Shown: one piece after another, positions 32,190 to 41,198 of the stretch | Position numbering within the stretch: position 1 is the first letter of the stretch | How the letters are laid out: every line of letters starts with the position of its first letter | Origin: Harmothoe impar | Taxonomy: Eukaryota > Annelida > Polychaeta > Phyllodocida > Polynoidae | Length of the DNA stretch: 64,000 nt | Direction: 5' to 3' | Assembly: GCA_947462335.1 (NCBI GenBank) | Contig: OX381717.1 | Location: forward strand, 15,243,166-15,307,165 | Notes under the pieces: generated by a model | Databases searched by the model: none | What the model was told of the DNA's origin: nothing | The model's input: the letters and a program-made list of their open reading frames with translations, nothing else | Made by a program: the position numbers and the translations under genes

Positions 32190-34127
32190 CTATGACATGT
32201 CAATGGCTCTGCTCCTCCTGGGAGTGAACCCGATTAATTTAGCAATTTGTTCATCTGTTACTGTAACATTTACTGCTGGCCCTGGCCTCTCCATATGCAT
32301 TGGATAGGGTGGGGGCGGGGGACCACAGACCACTGTCGGCTGTATCATTGACTGCTGTGCCTGTACCATCTGAGGAGCCGAGGGTGACTGCATTCCCATC
32401 TCCTGCGTGGGGACTCTAGCCCAGTCAGCTAACATCCTCATTCTCCCCGAACAGCACAGACAATACAGCGTGACAACCAACAGGATCACACACATCAACA
32501 CCGCCCCTCCACTAGACCCCGCCAAGACATATGGGTGTGCCATTACTTCGCCCCAAGTCCCCCCCATTACCTGAGTATCCACCCCCGCACTGTTTGCCCA
32601 TTTCTCTACTTCAATCATAGGAATTTTAACCTTATCCACCAGTTTCATTGTGCGGGTCACACTTGGTACAATAACCTTTGGCCATGAAATGTTCAATTTA
32701 GGAAGCGCAATTGGCTCATGCTGTTTTGATTTAATAGTGTCATGTACATGCACCACTGCTTTCACTCTCCACTGACTCGACTCCAGGATGCATCCATCCC
32801 CAATATATATCACCGTTGGTATCATTACTACAGTCTTTACCGGTGGATCGGTTACACAACGTAATATCACTTGCTCCCCCTTTTCCACGGGAGCTACTAT
32901 AATGCTATTGTCCAATGTTGATCTCTTATACACAAAGGAAGACTTATTTCTCGCCGAAAATATTTCCACATCACAGTCCACTGGAGTATCGCCATTGACT
33001 AGCTGACTCTCACATGATTTAGCCAGATTCTCCACTTCCGGCCAGCAGACATTTGGTCGCTTACCCAGACAGTTTACCGGTGTGAAAGAGGCTTTTGTCA
33101 TTGTATGTAATACCACTTCCCCCTTCCCTTTAACAATTCTCATATGATTGTTAGGCAAAGGTACCGGTACATATAATAATGAATATCTAATATATCTGTC
33201 ATCATCAATAGCTGGTAACACAGCTCTAAACGCCAAATGATTCTGTCCCTCCCATATAGGGATTACTGCTACATATTGGTAGTACCATACCAGGGGCAGT
33301 GCTTCATAACCTTTGTTCTCCATTTTTGATATAATACTCGATAATTGTTCACCATTTATAATGTTCTCTGTTAACCAACCTCTCTCCACTTCCACCCGCT
33401 TTTGTTGATAGTCTTTTACAGCTTGAATATATGAGTTGAAGGCAAACTCAGCTTCATGCAGGGCCACATCCAGGGACCGCGCCACCTTTAACCCACTTAT
33501 TGCCTCAAAGTCATCTCTGTGTGCCTTCTTATTCAAGGCAACCTGTCGTAGGGCTTCTAATGACAGGTTTTGCACCATCTGGATGTGGTCTGCATTCATC
33601 TGTACCAATCCTCTTGTTGCATTAATCATGGTCACCATCTCCTTAGCGTGGTGTATTATACTCTGTCCCTCCTGGTGGTTAGCAAATATTAATTTCCTTA
33701 GCGCCTCAATGTCTGTAAAATCCGGAATATTGAATAGTGGGCGGACTAATGCCCCCACAAAGCCAAACCAGGCCCGTCTGGCCCTACCTGTTCCTTCCTC
33801 CTCCTGATCCAACCACTCCTCCTGTAACAGTCTCTGTGTATGCTTTCTCAGCATGTGTTTGAGTGACGCCCAACGCCTTCTCCAGTGTGTAGCGCCCTGT
33901 GCTCCAAATCTTGCGTCTGCTTGATCAAAGGCCTGTGTAAAACTAGTATCCAAATGTCCTGTGTCAAGAACAGGGGGTGGCTGAATAATAACCACAACTG
34001 ACCATGCAGCTGTGATCCTTCTAACATCCCCTTCTTGGTGTACCAGTACCCCATCTTTCTCAAAGATAGGGTTACACACTGTCACTCTCCACACCGTCAG
34101 CATGCACCACAGTATCAACAAACCCAT
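32190..34127 (-). CDS. Envelope-like fusion glycoprotein (env)
   Basis: 645 residues, intact. A hydrophobic signal peptide covers about residues 1-18. A furin-type RARR site at residues 115-118 is followed by a hydrophobic, Gly/Phe-rich fusion-peptide-like stretch (AWFGFVGALV). A long helical ectodomain with N-glycosylation sequons follows, then a single membrane span at about 533-558 ending LYCLCC, and a cytoplasmic tail of about 87 residues containing a PPPY late-domain-type motif. The layout matches env proteins of errantivirus-like gypsy elements and baculovirus F-type fusogens. The start overlaps the 3' end of pol by 56 bp. Intact env beside deleted gag-pol is unusual. Family placement is inference from architecture. 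Confidence 0.8.
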   Translation of the reverse strand: MGLLILWCMLTVWRVTVCNPIFEKDGVLVHQEGDVRRITAAWSVVVIIQPPPVLDTGHLDTSFTQAFDQADARFGAQGATHWRRRWASLKHMLRKHTQRLLQEEWLDQEEEGTGRARRAWFGFVGALVRPLFNIPDFTDIEALRKLIFANHQEGQSIIHHAKEMVTMINATRGLVQMNADHIQMVQNLSLEALRQVALNKKAHRDDFEAISGLKVARSLDVALHEAEFAFNSYIQAVKDYQQKRVEVERGWLTENIINGEQLSSIISKMENKGYEALPLVWYYQYVAVIPIWEGQNHLAFRAVLPAIDDDRYIRYSLLYVPVPLPNNHMRIVKGKGEVVLHTMTKASFTPVNCLGKRPNVCWPEVENLAKSCESQLVNGDTPVDCDVEIFSARNKSSFVYKRSTLDNSIIVAPVEKGEQVILRCVTDPPVKTVVMIPTVIYIGDGCILESSQWRVKAVVHVHDTIKSKQHEPIALPKLNISWPKVIVPSVTRTMKLVDKVKIPMIEVEKWANSAGVDTQVMGGTWGEVMAHPYVLAGSSGGAVLMCVILLVVTLYCLCCSGRMRMLADWARVPTQEMGMQSPSAPQMVQAQQSMIQPTVVCGPPPPPYPMHMERPGPAVNVTVTDEQIAKLIGFTPRRSRAIDMS

Positions 34128-36707
34128 GTTTCCCTATGGCTATGACTGCATCTATACACTGTTGTTTAGCAGCCGATGCTGTTTCTTCATCAGGGGCTAA
34201 ATGTTGAATGCGTTTTGCCAGGTTACCCCTTGCCCTGGTCCATGCTCCCTGCCCGCTGCTAACCCCTCCCCATGCTTTCCTTTTGTTTGACCCCCCTTGT
34301 GATTGGCTGGATTGCAACATACCGTTGGGTGGTGTGTGTGTTTGCTGGGTCCCCCCACCCCCTCTTTCCTCCTGTGTGGGCGGGTACCCCCTCTCACTAG
34401 CGTCCCTAGCAACCGGCATGTTGATTGGCACATCATGTTGATGCATGTTATGTGCGTCCCCCTCCCCCCTTTCACGTGCCGGCACATGTTGCCCTCCCCT
34501 TTGTTGTGGGTCTAGGCCCCCCCTCCCAATCTGGTGAAGCCCCCCTCCTTCTTCCCCTAACTGCTGTGCTTCATATTGCTTCTGTATATCCGAATTAATC
34601 TTCCTCCTTTGAGCCCTTGTAAGCCTCTTTCTCAAATCCCCCCATTCCACATCTGCTGGGACCTGTTTCAACTTATCCCTGGCTAGCTGTTTCCTAACCC
34701 CATCCGGCCCTACTACAGAAATGACTGCACCCCTAATCCGTGTAACAATAAACCCATGTTCCCAGCGTGGGTCAAGTTTGGTCGTGTCCTGTGCTAGGAC
34801 CACTACAGCGTCCCCCACCTGGAGGGGTTTTGCATTCGCCTCCCTTGTGAGTCTTTCTACATTGTATTGCCTATTTACATAAGCATTACGCCAAGCCATT
34901 TTTAAGGCTGCTGAGGTCTCATCCACTCTCTGTGCCATCCTGGAGGCTTGTCCCCCCTCCTGTCTATCAACTAGTGAAAAATAGGGCCTAGGGGGGTGCC
35001 TCCCGAAAAACAAAAAGAATGGGGAGAAACCCGTCACATCTGATGGTGTTGTTCTATGTGCCAGCAATGCATCCCCCAGACAATCCTCCCACAAATGTGG
35101 CCTTGCATTTGTCATTTTTCTAACCATATCCTTGATTGTACGATGATACCGTTCCAGCTTACCGTTCGAGCGGCTATTATATGGTGTTATATGTCTCACA
35201 TCAATGCCCAGCCCCGTCAAATACCCCTCTACCAGTGTTGACCTAAATTCCAGCGCATTATCCATAATCATTATTTCTGGAATGGCAGCCCATGGGATAA
35301 CCCGTCTCTGCAACACATTGTAGATGGTTTTCGCTGTCTTATCTTTCACTGGTATAGCATCTGCATATCCCGAGGCATGATCAATAAATGTGAGAATATA
35401 TTTGTTGTTTTCAGTAGATGGTGCAAATGGCCCACATAAATCCATTGCCCACACCTGGCCCGGGTATTCTGCCAGTGGCATGGGGTGTGGCTCCGGCCTA
35501 TCTATCCTATCTCTGTTTGTTATGCATGCAGGGCACCGTCTCACATAACTCAACACCTCTTTCTGAGCCCTAGGCCATTTATAGGCTTCCTGAATCCGCG
35601 CCAGTGTTTTGGCTACACCCATATGACCCACCTCATTATGTGCTCTTTTAATCACCCTTTTTCTTGCATAAGCTGGTAACACCAGCCGGGGGTATTCCAA
35701 TTGCCCCGGTGGTGACCTCAATGTAAACAGAATTCCCTCTGCCACATAATACTCCCCTTCTTCATCTAGACCCAGCTGGTATTCAGGCATTCTCCTCTGT
35801 TCTCTCTGCAATTCCCCTATGTCTAACCCATCCACTTCCAGTAACCCGTCATTGAAGTGTGGCCCAAGCATGACTGCTGCCTGTGTGGGGTCAATGGGTG
35901 CTGCTAGATACCTCCCTTCTACATGTATCCTACTCAGCATGTCTGGGGTCACATGGAGTTTACCTGGTCTATATACAATGGGGGCTGCATACTCAGCAAT
36001 AGTAACCGCCCAACACTGTATTTTAGAATTCTTTATTTCATTCTGAAATAAACATTTCAATGGTTTGTGGTCTGTGTAAATGGTGAATTCCGCGCCATGT
36101 AAATATGGGCGTAATTTACGGAGGGCATATATCACCGCATATGCCTCCCTCTCCACTACCGGCCACCTCTGTTGTGTTTCAGTCAATTGCTTTGATATGT
36201 ACTGAACAGGTCTATCAATACCCTCAGGCGACGTCTGCAACAAAATTGCGCCCACACAATATTTTGATGCATCTGTCATCAATTTGTATGGTTCATTCAC
36301 CCGTGGATAAGCCAAGACCTGATCAGACATCAGTGCATCCCTCATCCCCTCCCACGCCTTCTGACACTCTGAGGTCCATGTGAACCTAGCATACTTCTTG
36401 GTCATGAGTGAGAGGGGTCTAGACAAATCAGCGTACCCTTCTATCAATTGACGGTAATATCCCACCATCCCCAGAAATGATCTCACCTGTTTCAGGTTCC
36501 TGGGTGGTGCCATCTCCTTTATAGCCTGCACTTTCTCCGGGTCTGACGTTATACCCTTCTCTGAGACTATATACCCCAGCAACTTGACCTCCCTCAATGC
36601 AAATTTGCACTTTGATGCTTTCGCTACCAATTTATGCTCACTAAGGACCTTCAGTACCTCATGCATGTGTATCCTATGTTCCTCTTCCGTCTCGTCGTGG
36701 TCGCCAA
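34072..36707 (-). pseudogene. Pol polyprotein, 5'-truncated (RT end, RNase H, integrase)
   Basis: The readable frame begins in the 5' LTR, but retroelement coding sequence starts just after the primer-binding site, in the reverse transcriptase at about the position downstream of its YxDD active site (ETEEEHRIHMHEVL). Next come RT thumb (GITSDPEKVQAI), RNase H (LMTDASKYCVGAIL, EREAYAVIYAL, YTDHKPL) and integrase with HHCC zinc motif (HNEVGH...CPAC), Asp in WAMDLCGPF, Asp in IMDNALEF and Glu in NGKLERYHR. The C-terminus is a long Gln/Gly-rich region. Without the RT fingers and palm this product cannot copy RNA. Confidence 0.9.
36694..36706 (-). promoter_or_regulatory. Primer-binding site, probably tRNA-Arg
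   Basis: TGGCGACCACGAC on the minus strand, one base after the 5' LTR. It matches the 3' end of an arginine tRNA (with CCA) as I remember it. The RT coding remnant starts immediately after, so the deletion junction lies next to this site. Confidence 0.65.
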
Positions 36708-37181
36708 TGTAAAAGGCCAGATTCTCACTAGGGGTGAGGAACAAATATAACACGGTGTGACTCCAATGACTGCTTGGTTAAATCTAACTTCTTTATTATG
36801 CCACACACAGGGCTCCACATTTCACTCTGTCTCAACATGTCTCTCTCTCCACATGCAGGTATACCTCCTCTGCCTTCTCACTGTTTACACTACCTATACA
36901 CACACAGTTACACACACACAATGCTACCTGCTTGGTGCACCCCCCTCCCCTCCAGTGTAGGGAGTGGGGCCAGCTGTGACCAGCTCCAGTAGACTTATCC
37001 ACATATTATCAGCTCTTAACAAAACTTAATGACTTCTTAACTAAGTTCCCCCTCTCCCTCTATAACTCTTAGTACATAATTCATAATCATAAACATATTC
37101 ATAATTCATACCTCTTTGTTATTACATAAGGTTACACCATCATTACCGTTATCATACATGCTTCTCCCTTCACATTCTACA
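36708..37181 (-). repeat. 5' LTR
   Basis: 474 bp, same sequence as 31632-32105 by visual comparison; the ORFs within both copies translate identically. Confidence 0.93.
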
Positions 37182-37504
37182 TAGTGACAGAGTGAGGATG
37201 TTGAGAACTAAAGGCGCCTTTGACAAAGGGTACGAGGGAAACTGGCGCGAGGAAGTGGTCGACGTTGCTAAGACGTTGGGAAGCAGAGGGTTCGAGCTAA
37301 AAGACGACAAGGGCGAGGAGATAAAAGGCGTCTTCTACCCGGAAGAGGTTCAGAAGGTGTACAAGAGTCGTTAAGACAACAACTACCTGATAGACGAGGT
37401 GTTGTGCCGCAAGACCGTCGACGGTAAAGAGCTAGCTTTTGTACGTTGGTTAGGTTACGGCGACAAGTTCAACGAGTGGATCCCCGTCAAAAAAATAACG
37501 TAGA
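37182..37504 (+). pseudogene. Polinton integrase, 3' part (chromodomain-like)
   Basis: Continuation of the integrase after the retroelement. It opens with DRVRML and GAFDKGYEGNW, the typical start of the Polinton integrase C-terminal region, then EEIKGVFYPEEVQKV. A TAA stop at 37372-37374 is in frame, and beyond it the same frame still encodes a chromodomain-like end (VRWLGYGDKFNEWIP) up to TAG at 37502. So there is a nonsense change independent of the insertion, unless the short form was functional. The end lies 9 bp from the next ATG. Confidence 0.88.
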
Positions 37505-37513
37505 AAAAAAAAA

Positions 37514-38632
37514 ATGAACATCACCCTACCTAGCAACAGCTCTATGGAGTATTATCCTGACAACAGCTTGACGTCTTTCCGAACTCACTTCGACTCGCCG
37601 CTCCTTCTGCCCGAAGCGTACGAAGCGGCTCTGACTGAGATCATCCTCCCTACAGAATGGACTAACGTGCACGACGACGACTTGATCATCGTTGTTCCTC
37701 TGCGCACCAAGGGTTCGCTAGAGGAGGCGATCAAGGTTTTAAAAGACACTAAATTCTCCGACAGCAGAAAACCGCAGGTAGACTGGAGGGGAATGAAAAA
37801 CGCGAACGGTCTGAGCAAGCTGACGTTCAGCTCAAAATACCCGCTGAGCTGGAAGGAAGCGAGCTATGTAACGGTGGAAGAGATGTCAGACACGTCGGAA
37901 GAGCAGCGATTGAAACCGGAAACAAAAAGGTTCAAGAGAGAGGTCGACTTGAGACAGCCGAATGCCGTATACAAGCAGTTCTTGTCCCCGGCCGTGAAGA
38001 AGAAGGCGATCAGCGATCAAGCAAGACAGATGATCGAAAAGATGGAGAAAGACATGGGAGTGCGCAGTTTCATGCCAAACATATTCGAGATACCTCCTAT
38101 TTTCACCGGAAGCAACCACACCCTAGTCGAGCGCTTGAGTGAGACGATGCGAGATGACAGACTAGAGGGCTCCAGCTTCTTGCTCAAACCGATGGGGATC
38201 TTATCGTACGACTCCAAGACGAAACGCGTCACCATCAAACCGCCGAGACACTGTGCTGTCCTGCTGACTCAGCATCTCGCATGTGTTCTAGGCTTCGGAG
38301 AGAAGACGTGTTTCGCGTCGCCGACTACCGGCGCCTACTCGATGGATGTTTTCGGGGACGTGCACTCTGTGTACATATACACCGACATGATCCAGGAGAG
38401 ACGTGTGGGCGACATGCAAGTGCCGCTGTTACGCTGCGTCGCGGTGGACAGAGGCGGAAAGCGTCGAGGTGGCGTGCAAGCTATCAGTTTTCCCCATTTG
38501 GATTATTTCCCTTTGAAATCCAAGAGGTTTACCGAGGTCGGCATCTATTTAAGAGACCGATCCGGCCATTCCATCCCATTCGGTAGAGGCGAGGTGACCG
38601 TGACACTTCATCTGAGACCTATTGAGCGCTGA
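37514..38632 (+). CDS. Polinton penton-like minor capsid protein
   Basis: 372 residues. The N-terminus (LPSNSSMEYYPDNSLTSF) and the C-terminal half (VYIYTDMIQERRVGD, then VGIYLRDRSGHSIPFGRGEV) are the signature parts of the Polinton minor capsid protein proposed to be the single-jelly-roll penton. A charged insert (about residues 125-175) separates the two conserved halves. It follows an A-run (AAAAAAAAAA) directly before the ATG, 9 bp after the integrase stop. Appears intact. Expected to sit at capsid vertices if particles are formed. Confidence 0.85.
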   Translation: MNITLPSNSSMEYYPDNSLTSFRTHFDSPLLLPEAYEAALTEIILPTEWTNVHDDDLIIVVPLRTKGSLEEAIKVLKDTKFSDSRKPQVDWRGMKNANGLSKLTFSSKYPLSWKEASYVTVEEMSDTSEEQRLKPETKRFKREVDLRQPNAVYKQFLSPAVKKKAISDQARQMIEKMEKDMGVRSFMPNIFEIPPIFTGSNHTLVERLSETMRDDRLEGSSFLLKPMGILSYDSKTKRVTIKPPRHCAVLLTQHLACVLGFGEKTCFASPTTGAYSMDVFGDVHSVYIYTDMIQERRVGDMQVPLLRCVAVDRGGKRRGGVQAISFPHLDYFPLKSKRFTEVGIYLRDRSGHSIPFGRGEVTVTLHLRPIER

Positions 38633-38643
38633 AAGAAAAAAAA

Positions 38644-39069
38644 ATGATGCGTCAACGCGTTCCGTACTTTCCACCCAGGCGCACCGTCGGCAGAGGGTAC
38701 AGCGATTACTACAACGCGCAGCTGGGCAACGGCATCAACGTGTACAGCGGGCGCTCTTTCCAGAGCGGGCACGGTTTGGGCGGCGCTCTGTTAGGTCTGA
38801 TGCGCTCGGCTACCCTGCTATTGAAGTCGGTGGGAAAAACGCTGCTCCGCGCCGGTGTGGGCGTAGCTAAAGATGTGCTGGCGGGTCGGACTTTAAAGAG
38901 CAGCGTGAAAGACCGAGGCGCAGGCGCTCTGAAGAGACTGGCGAGTACGGCGTTCTCAGGAGGAGAGACGCCTGTCGCGTCTAAGAAAGGGTCGAAACGA
39001 CGCCGGCATTCTCCTCAGACGGGCGGTGGCTCTTGCAAGAGACGTAGAGGGGATGTATTCGACCGGTAA
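38644..39069 (+). CDS. Small basic Polinton protein, possible membrane-active virion protein
   Basis: 141 residues. The pattern YYNAQLGNGINVYSG and FQSGHGLGGALLGLMRSA is followed by an amphipathic stretch (LLKSVGKTLLRAGVGVAKDVL) and a strongly basic tail (KKGSKRRRH, KRRRG). Similar small proteins sit next to the major capsid gene in Polintons and have been compared with adenovirus protein VI. The ATG lies 11 bp after the penton stop, preceded by an A-tract. Function is inferred from position and composition. Confidence 0.72.
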   Translation: MMRQRVPYFPPRRTVGRGYSDYYNAQLGNGINVYSGRSFQSGHGLGGALLGLMRSATLLLKSVGKTLLRAGVGVAKDVLAGRTLKSSVKDRGAGALKRLASTAFSGGETPVASKKGSKRRRHSPQTGGGSCKRRRGDVFDR

Positions 39070-39086
39070 GCGCCTAGGCGCTCAGG

Positions 39087-39094
39087 TATAAATA
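39087..39094 (+). promoter_or_regulatory. TATA box of the major capsid gene, overlapping AATAAA
   Basis: TATAAATA 55 bp before the capsid ATG. AATAAA at 39091-39096 overlaps it and could serve as poly(A) signal for the upstream genes. Confidence 0.65.
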
Positions 39095-39148
39095 AAAAGA
39101 CTGGAGGCGGCCGGCGTCAGTCTGTCGTCCGCGTGAAGAGAGAACACA

Positions 39149-40456
39149 ATGGCTTACGTACACGAGAGCAGTAACGAGAGCGCGCTCTCTGAGCTCGACC
39201 TGCACACCGTAGCGCCGACTCAGACTACTATCTTGAAGTCGTCTTTCCTCGGGATAGAAACAAAAAACTCTTTAGAGGATGGAGGTAACATAAATTTCAC
39301 CATCAACAAGTCGCAAGAGTACACAGACCTGAACGAGAATTACCTTCATCTGGAATGTCAAGTGCTGAAAGCGAACGGAGCGGCGATAGAGGACACCGAC
39401 GCGGTAGCTCCGGTGAACAACTTGGCTCACTCGCTCTTCAAAGACGTCCAAGTCTCCATCGGCGGTTTCAAAGTGTCTGGCAACACCGAGACCTACCCTT
39501 ACCGAGCTTACTTGGAAGGGTTACTCAACTACAACAAAGACGTGAAGTGCGGCGTCATGAGCGCCCAGGGGTGGCATGAAGATACGCCTGGTCAGTTTGA
39601 CGTGTTGACTAACGCGAATGCGGGGTACAAAGCGCGCAGGAAGCTAATCTCCAACAAGCGCTTTTCGCTGATGGCGCGACTGCACTTCGACCTGGCTCAT
39701 CAACCGAAGCTCATCGTTGGAGAGAAAGAAATCAATCTCACTCTGAAACAGGCAGCGCCCTCTTTCTATCTGATGTGCGCCGCTGACGGAGGCTACAGCT
39801 TGAAGATCTACAAAGCAAAGCTCTACGTGCGACGTGTGTTGGTGGCGGACGCTGTAGCGGAAACGCACGAGAGAGCGGTGATAGAACACGGCCCCTTCGA
39901 CTACCCGGTGAACAGAGTGGAGTCGATGACGTACGCCATCCCTCAAGGTAACAGAGATCACAGCTACACGCACTCCAACACAGGCCAGCTTCCCAAGTCG
40001 ATGATGATTTGCTTCCTGGACCACGACGCCTTCAACGGTAGCTACACCAAGAACCCGTTCGAGATGAAGCATTACGACATCAGCTCGCTTCAAGTGATAG
40101 TGAACCATCAGAAAGTGCCGAACGACGCTTACGTGCCCGACTTTAACACCAAAGCGGCCGTGAGAGAGTACTTGGCGCTACACACGGAAACGGGGATGTA
40201 CGAGGGCGCGCGCTCCTGTGGTATTTCATACGATCAATTCCTGAACGGTTACACGGTGTTCCCCCTCGATTTAACCCCAGACAGATCGCACGACGGGTGT
40301 CGCGTGAACCTTATAAGAGCGGGTCAGCTGAGGGTGGAAGTCAGTTTCCGCTCGGCGCTACAAGCGACAACAACGGTGCTACTCTACTTGGTGTACGACA
40401 ACGTCGTCGAGCTGACCAGAGATCGACATCCCATCACCGACTACCACATGAACTGA
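39149..40456 (+). CDS. Polinton major capsid protein (double jelly-roll)
   Basis: 435 residues, intact. Regions typical for Polinton capsid proteins are present: INFTINKSQEYTDL near residue 48, NNLAHSLFKDVQVSIGG near 87, TYPYRAYLEGLLNY near 115 and a C-terminal LYLVYDNVVEL. It is the predicted building block of the icosahedral shell, with a double jelly-roll fold shared with adenovirus hexon and related viruses. It has its own TATA box. Codon composition is GC-richer than the surrounding host DNA. The protease gene starts 29 bp after the stop. Confidence 0.92.
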   Translation: MAYVHESSNESALSELDLHTVAPTQTTILKSSFLGIETKNSLEDGGNINFTINKSQEYTDLNENYLHLECQVLKANGAAIEDTDAVAPVNNLAHSLFKDVQVSIGGFKVSGNTETYPYRAYLEGLLNYNKDVKCGVMSAQGWHEDTPGQFDVLTNANAGYKARRKLISNKRFSLMARLHFDLAHQPKLIVGEKEINLTLKQAAPSFYLMCAADGGYSLKIYKAKLYVRRVLVADAVAETHERAVIEHGPFDYPVNRVESMTYAIPQGNRDHSYTHSNTGQLPKSMMICFLDHDAFNGSYTKNPFEMKHYDISSLQVIVNHQKVPNDAYVPDFNTKAAVREYLALHTETGMYEGARSCGISYDQFLNGYTVFPLDLTPDRSHDGCRVNLIRAGQLRVEVSFRSALQATTTVLLYLVYDNVVELTRDRHPITDYHMN

Positions 40457-40485
40457 AGACAAGACAGCGGTACTTAGCGTATCGT

Positions 40486-40938
40486 ATGAATACGCTTGAA
40501 ATAAGTAGAGTGTTGAAGGAAAACGTTCACACAAAACATCGTTTCCTAGGTGTTTTCTCTTGTGACACTATTCCGAAGCACCCTATCAAAGACACTTGTT
40601 TCGTGAGCAACACAGATCCGCAACATTTACCAGGTCAGCATTGGGTAGCGTTTTACGTGTCGAGCATGGGTGAAGTGTACTACTTTGATTCCTTCGGCTT
40701 ACCGCTGCTGAGTGCGGAGTTCTTGTCTTTCGTGGAACGCTCTGCTCCGTTCAAGTGGCAAAGAAACCGCGTTCAACTACAAAACACTTCTGCTGACACC
40801 TGTGGACCTCATTGCGTTCATTTCCTAATTGAAGCATGTCGAACAAGAAACCCCAAGAAGTGCGTCATGCGCATGAGCAAAATCCCAAAGCTGAGCGACC
40901 AGACAGTGAGTCAGAAGCTATCGATGATGCTGTTGTGA
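40486..40938 (+). CDS. Polinton maturation protease (adenain-like cysteine protease)
   Basis: 150 residues. Catalytic elements in the order of the C5/Ulp1-like family: His in GQHWVAFY (about residue 52), Asp in YYFDSFG (about 67), Gln in LQNTSADTCG and the nucleophile Cys in DTCGPHC (about 107). Expected to process capsid proteins. ATG 40486 is chosen because an in-frame extension upstream would run deep into the capsid gene. Intact. A short ORF (40836-41138) overlaps the end in another frame. Confidence 0.9.
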   Translation: MNTLEISRVLKENVHTKHRFLGVFSCDTIPKHPIKDTCFVSNTDPQHLPGQHWVAFYVSSMGEVYYFDSFGLPLLSAEFLSFVERSAPFKWQRNRVQLQNTSADTCGPHCVHFLIEACRTRNPKKCVMRMSKIPKLSDQTVSQKLSMMLL

Positions 40939-41138
40939 CAGAAATAACGGGTTGTTGCGATGGCGGACGTTTCATGGAGGCAAAGATTCTCTGCCTTGCC
41001 GAAATGGTGTTGGATTTATCCAAAGTCGTGCAATGTCTATTGGAGAGAGGACGTCAGGGGTGTGGTGCGAGTGACGGCGGCGCGAGACTTTGCGGCCTGT
41101 TGGGTTGCAAATCGAAGAAGCGAGCTAAAAAAGCATAA
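40836..41138 (+). CDS. Overlapping small ORF after the protease, uncertain
   Basis: 100 residues starting inside the protease gene. The middle is Cys-containing (CLAEMVLDLSKVVQCLLERG) and the tail basic (CKSKKRAKKA). Alternative: fortuitous; another ORF (40960-41226) overlaps it in a third frame. Nothing recognised. Confidence 0.3.
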   Translation: MSNKKPQEVRHAHEQNPKAERPDSESEAIDDAVVTEITGCCDGGRFMEAKILCLAEMVLDLSKVVQCLLERGRQGCGASDGGARLCGLLGCKSKKRAKKA

Positions 41139-41165
41139 ACTTGTGTGTTTTTTGATTGAAATGAA

Positions 41166-41178
41166 AATAAAGAATAAA
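41166..41178 (+). terminator. Tandem AATAAA poly(A) signals
   Basis: AATAAA at 41166-41171 and again at 41173-41178, just before the right TIR; likely 3' end of the rightward transcripts. Confidence 0.6.
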
Positions 41179-41198
41179 ATGAAAGAAAAAGAAATTAT

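Larger units (their letters stand above)
31632..37181 (-). mobile_element. Envelope-bearing Ty3/gypsy-like retrotransposon, internally deleted
   Basis: Two 474-bp LTRs starting TGTA and ending TACA bound a minus-strand pol and an env ORF. The LTRs appear identical by eye, implying a very young insertion. A 13-base primer-binding site follows the 5' LTR, but gag, protease and the first part of reverse transcriptase are absent, so the copy depended on another element or was deleted afterwards. The expected 4-6-bp target duplication is not clean: the left flank ends GGGT and the right starts TAGT. Confidence 0.93.

Noticed and set aside
40297..40485. N-terminal extension of the protease ORF
   Set aside because: It lies inside the capsid gene in another frame; the protease homology begins just after ATG 40486.
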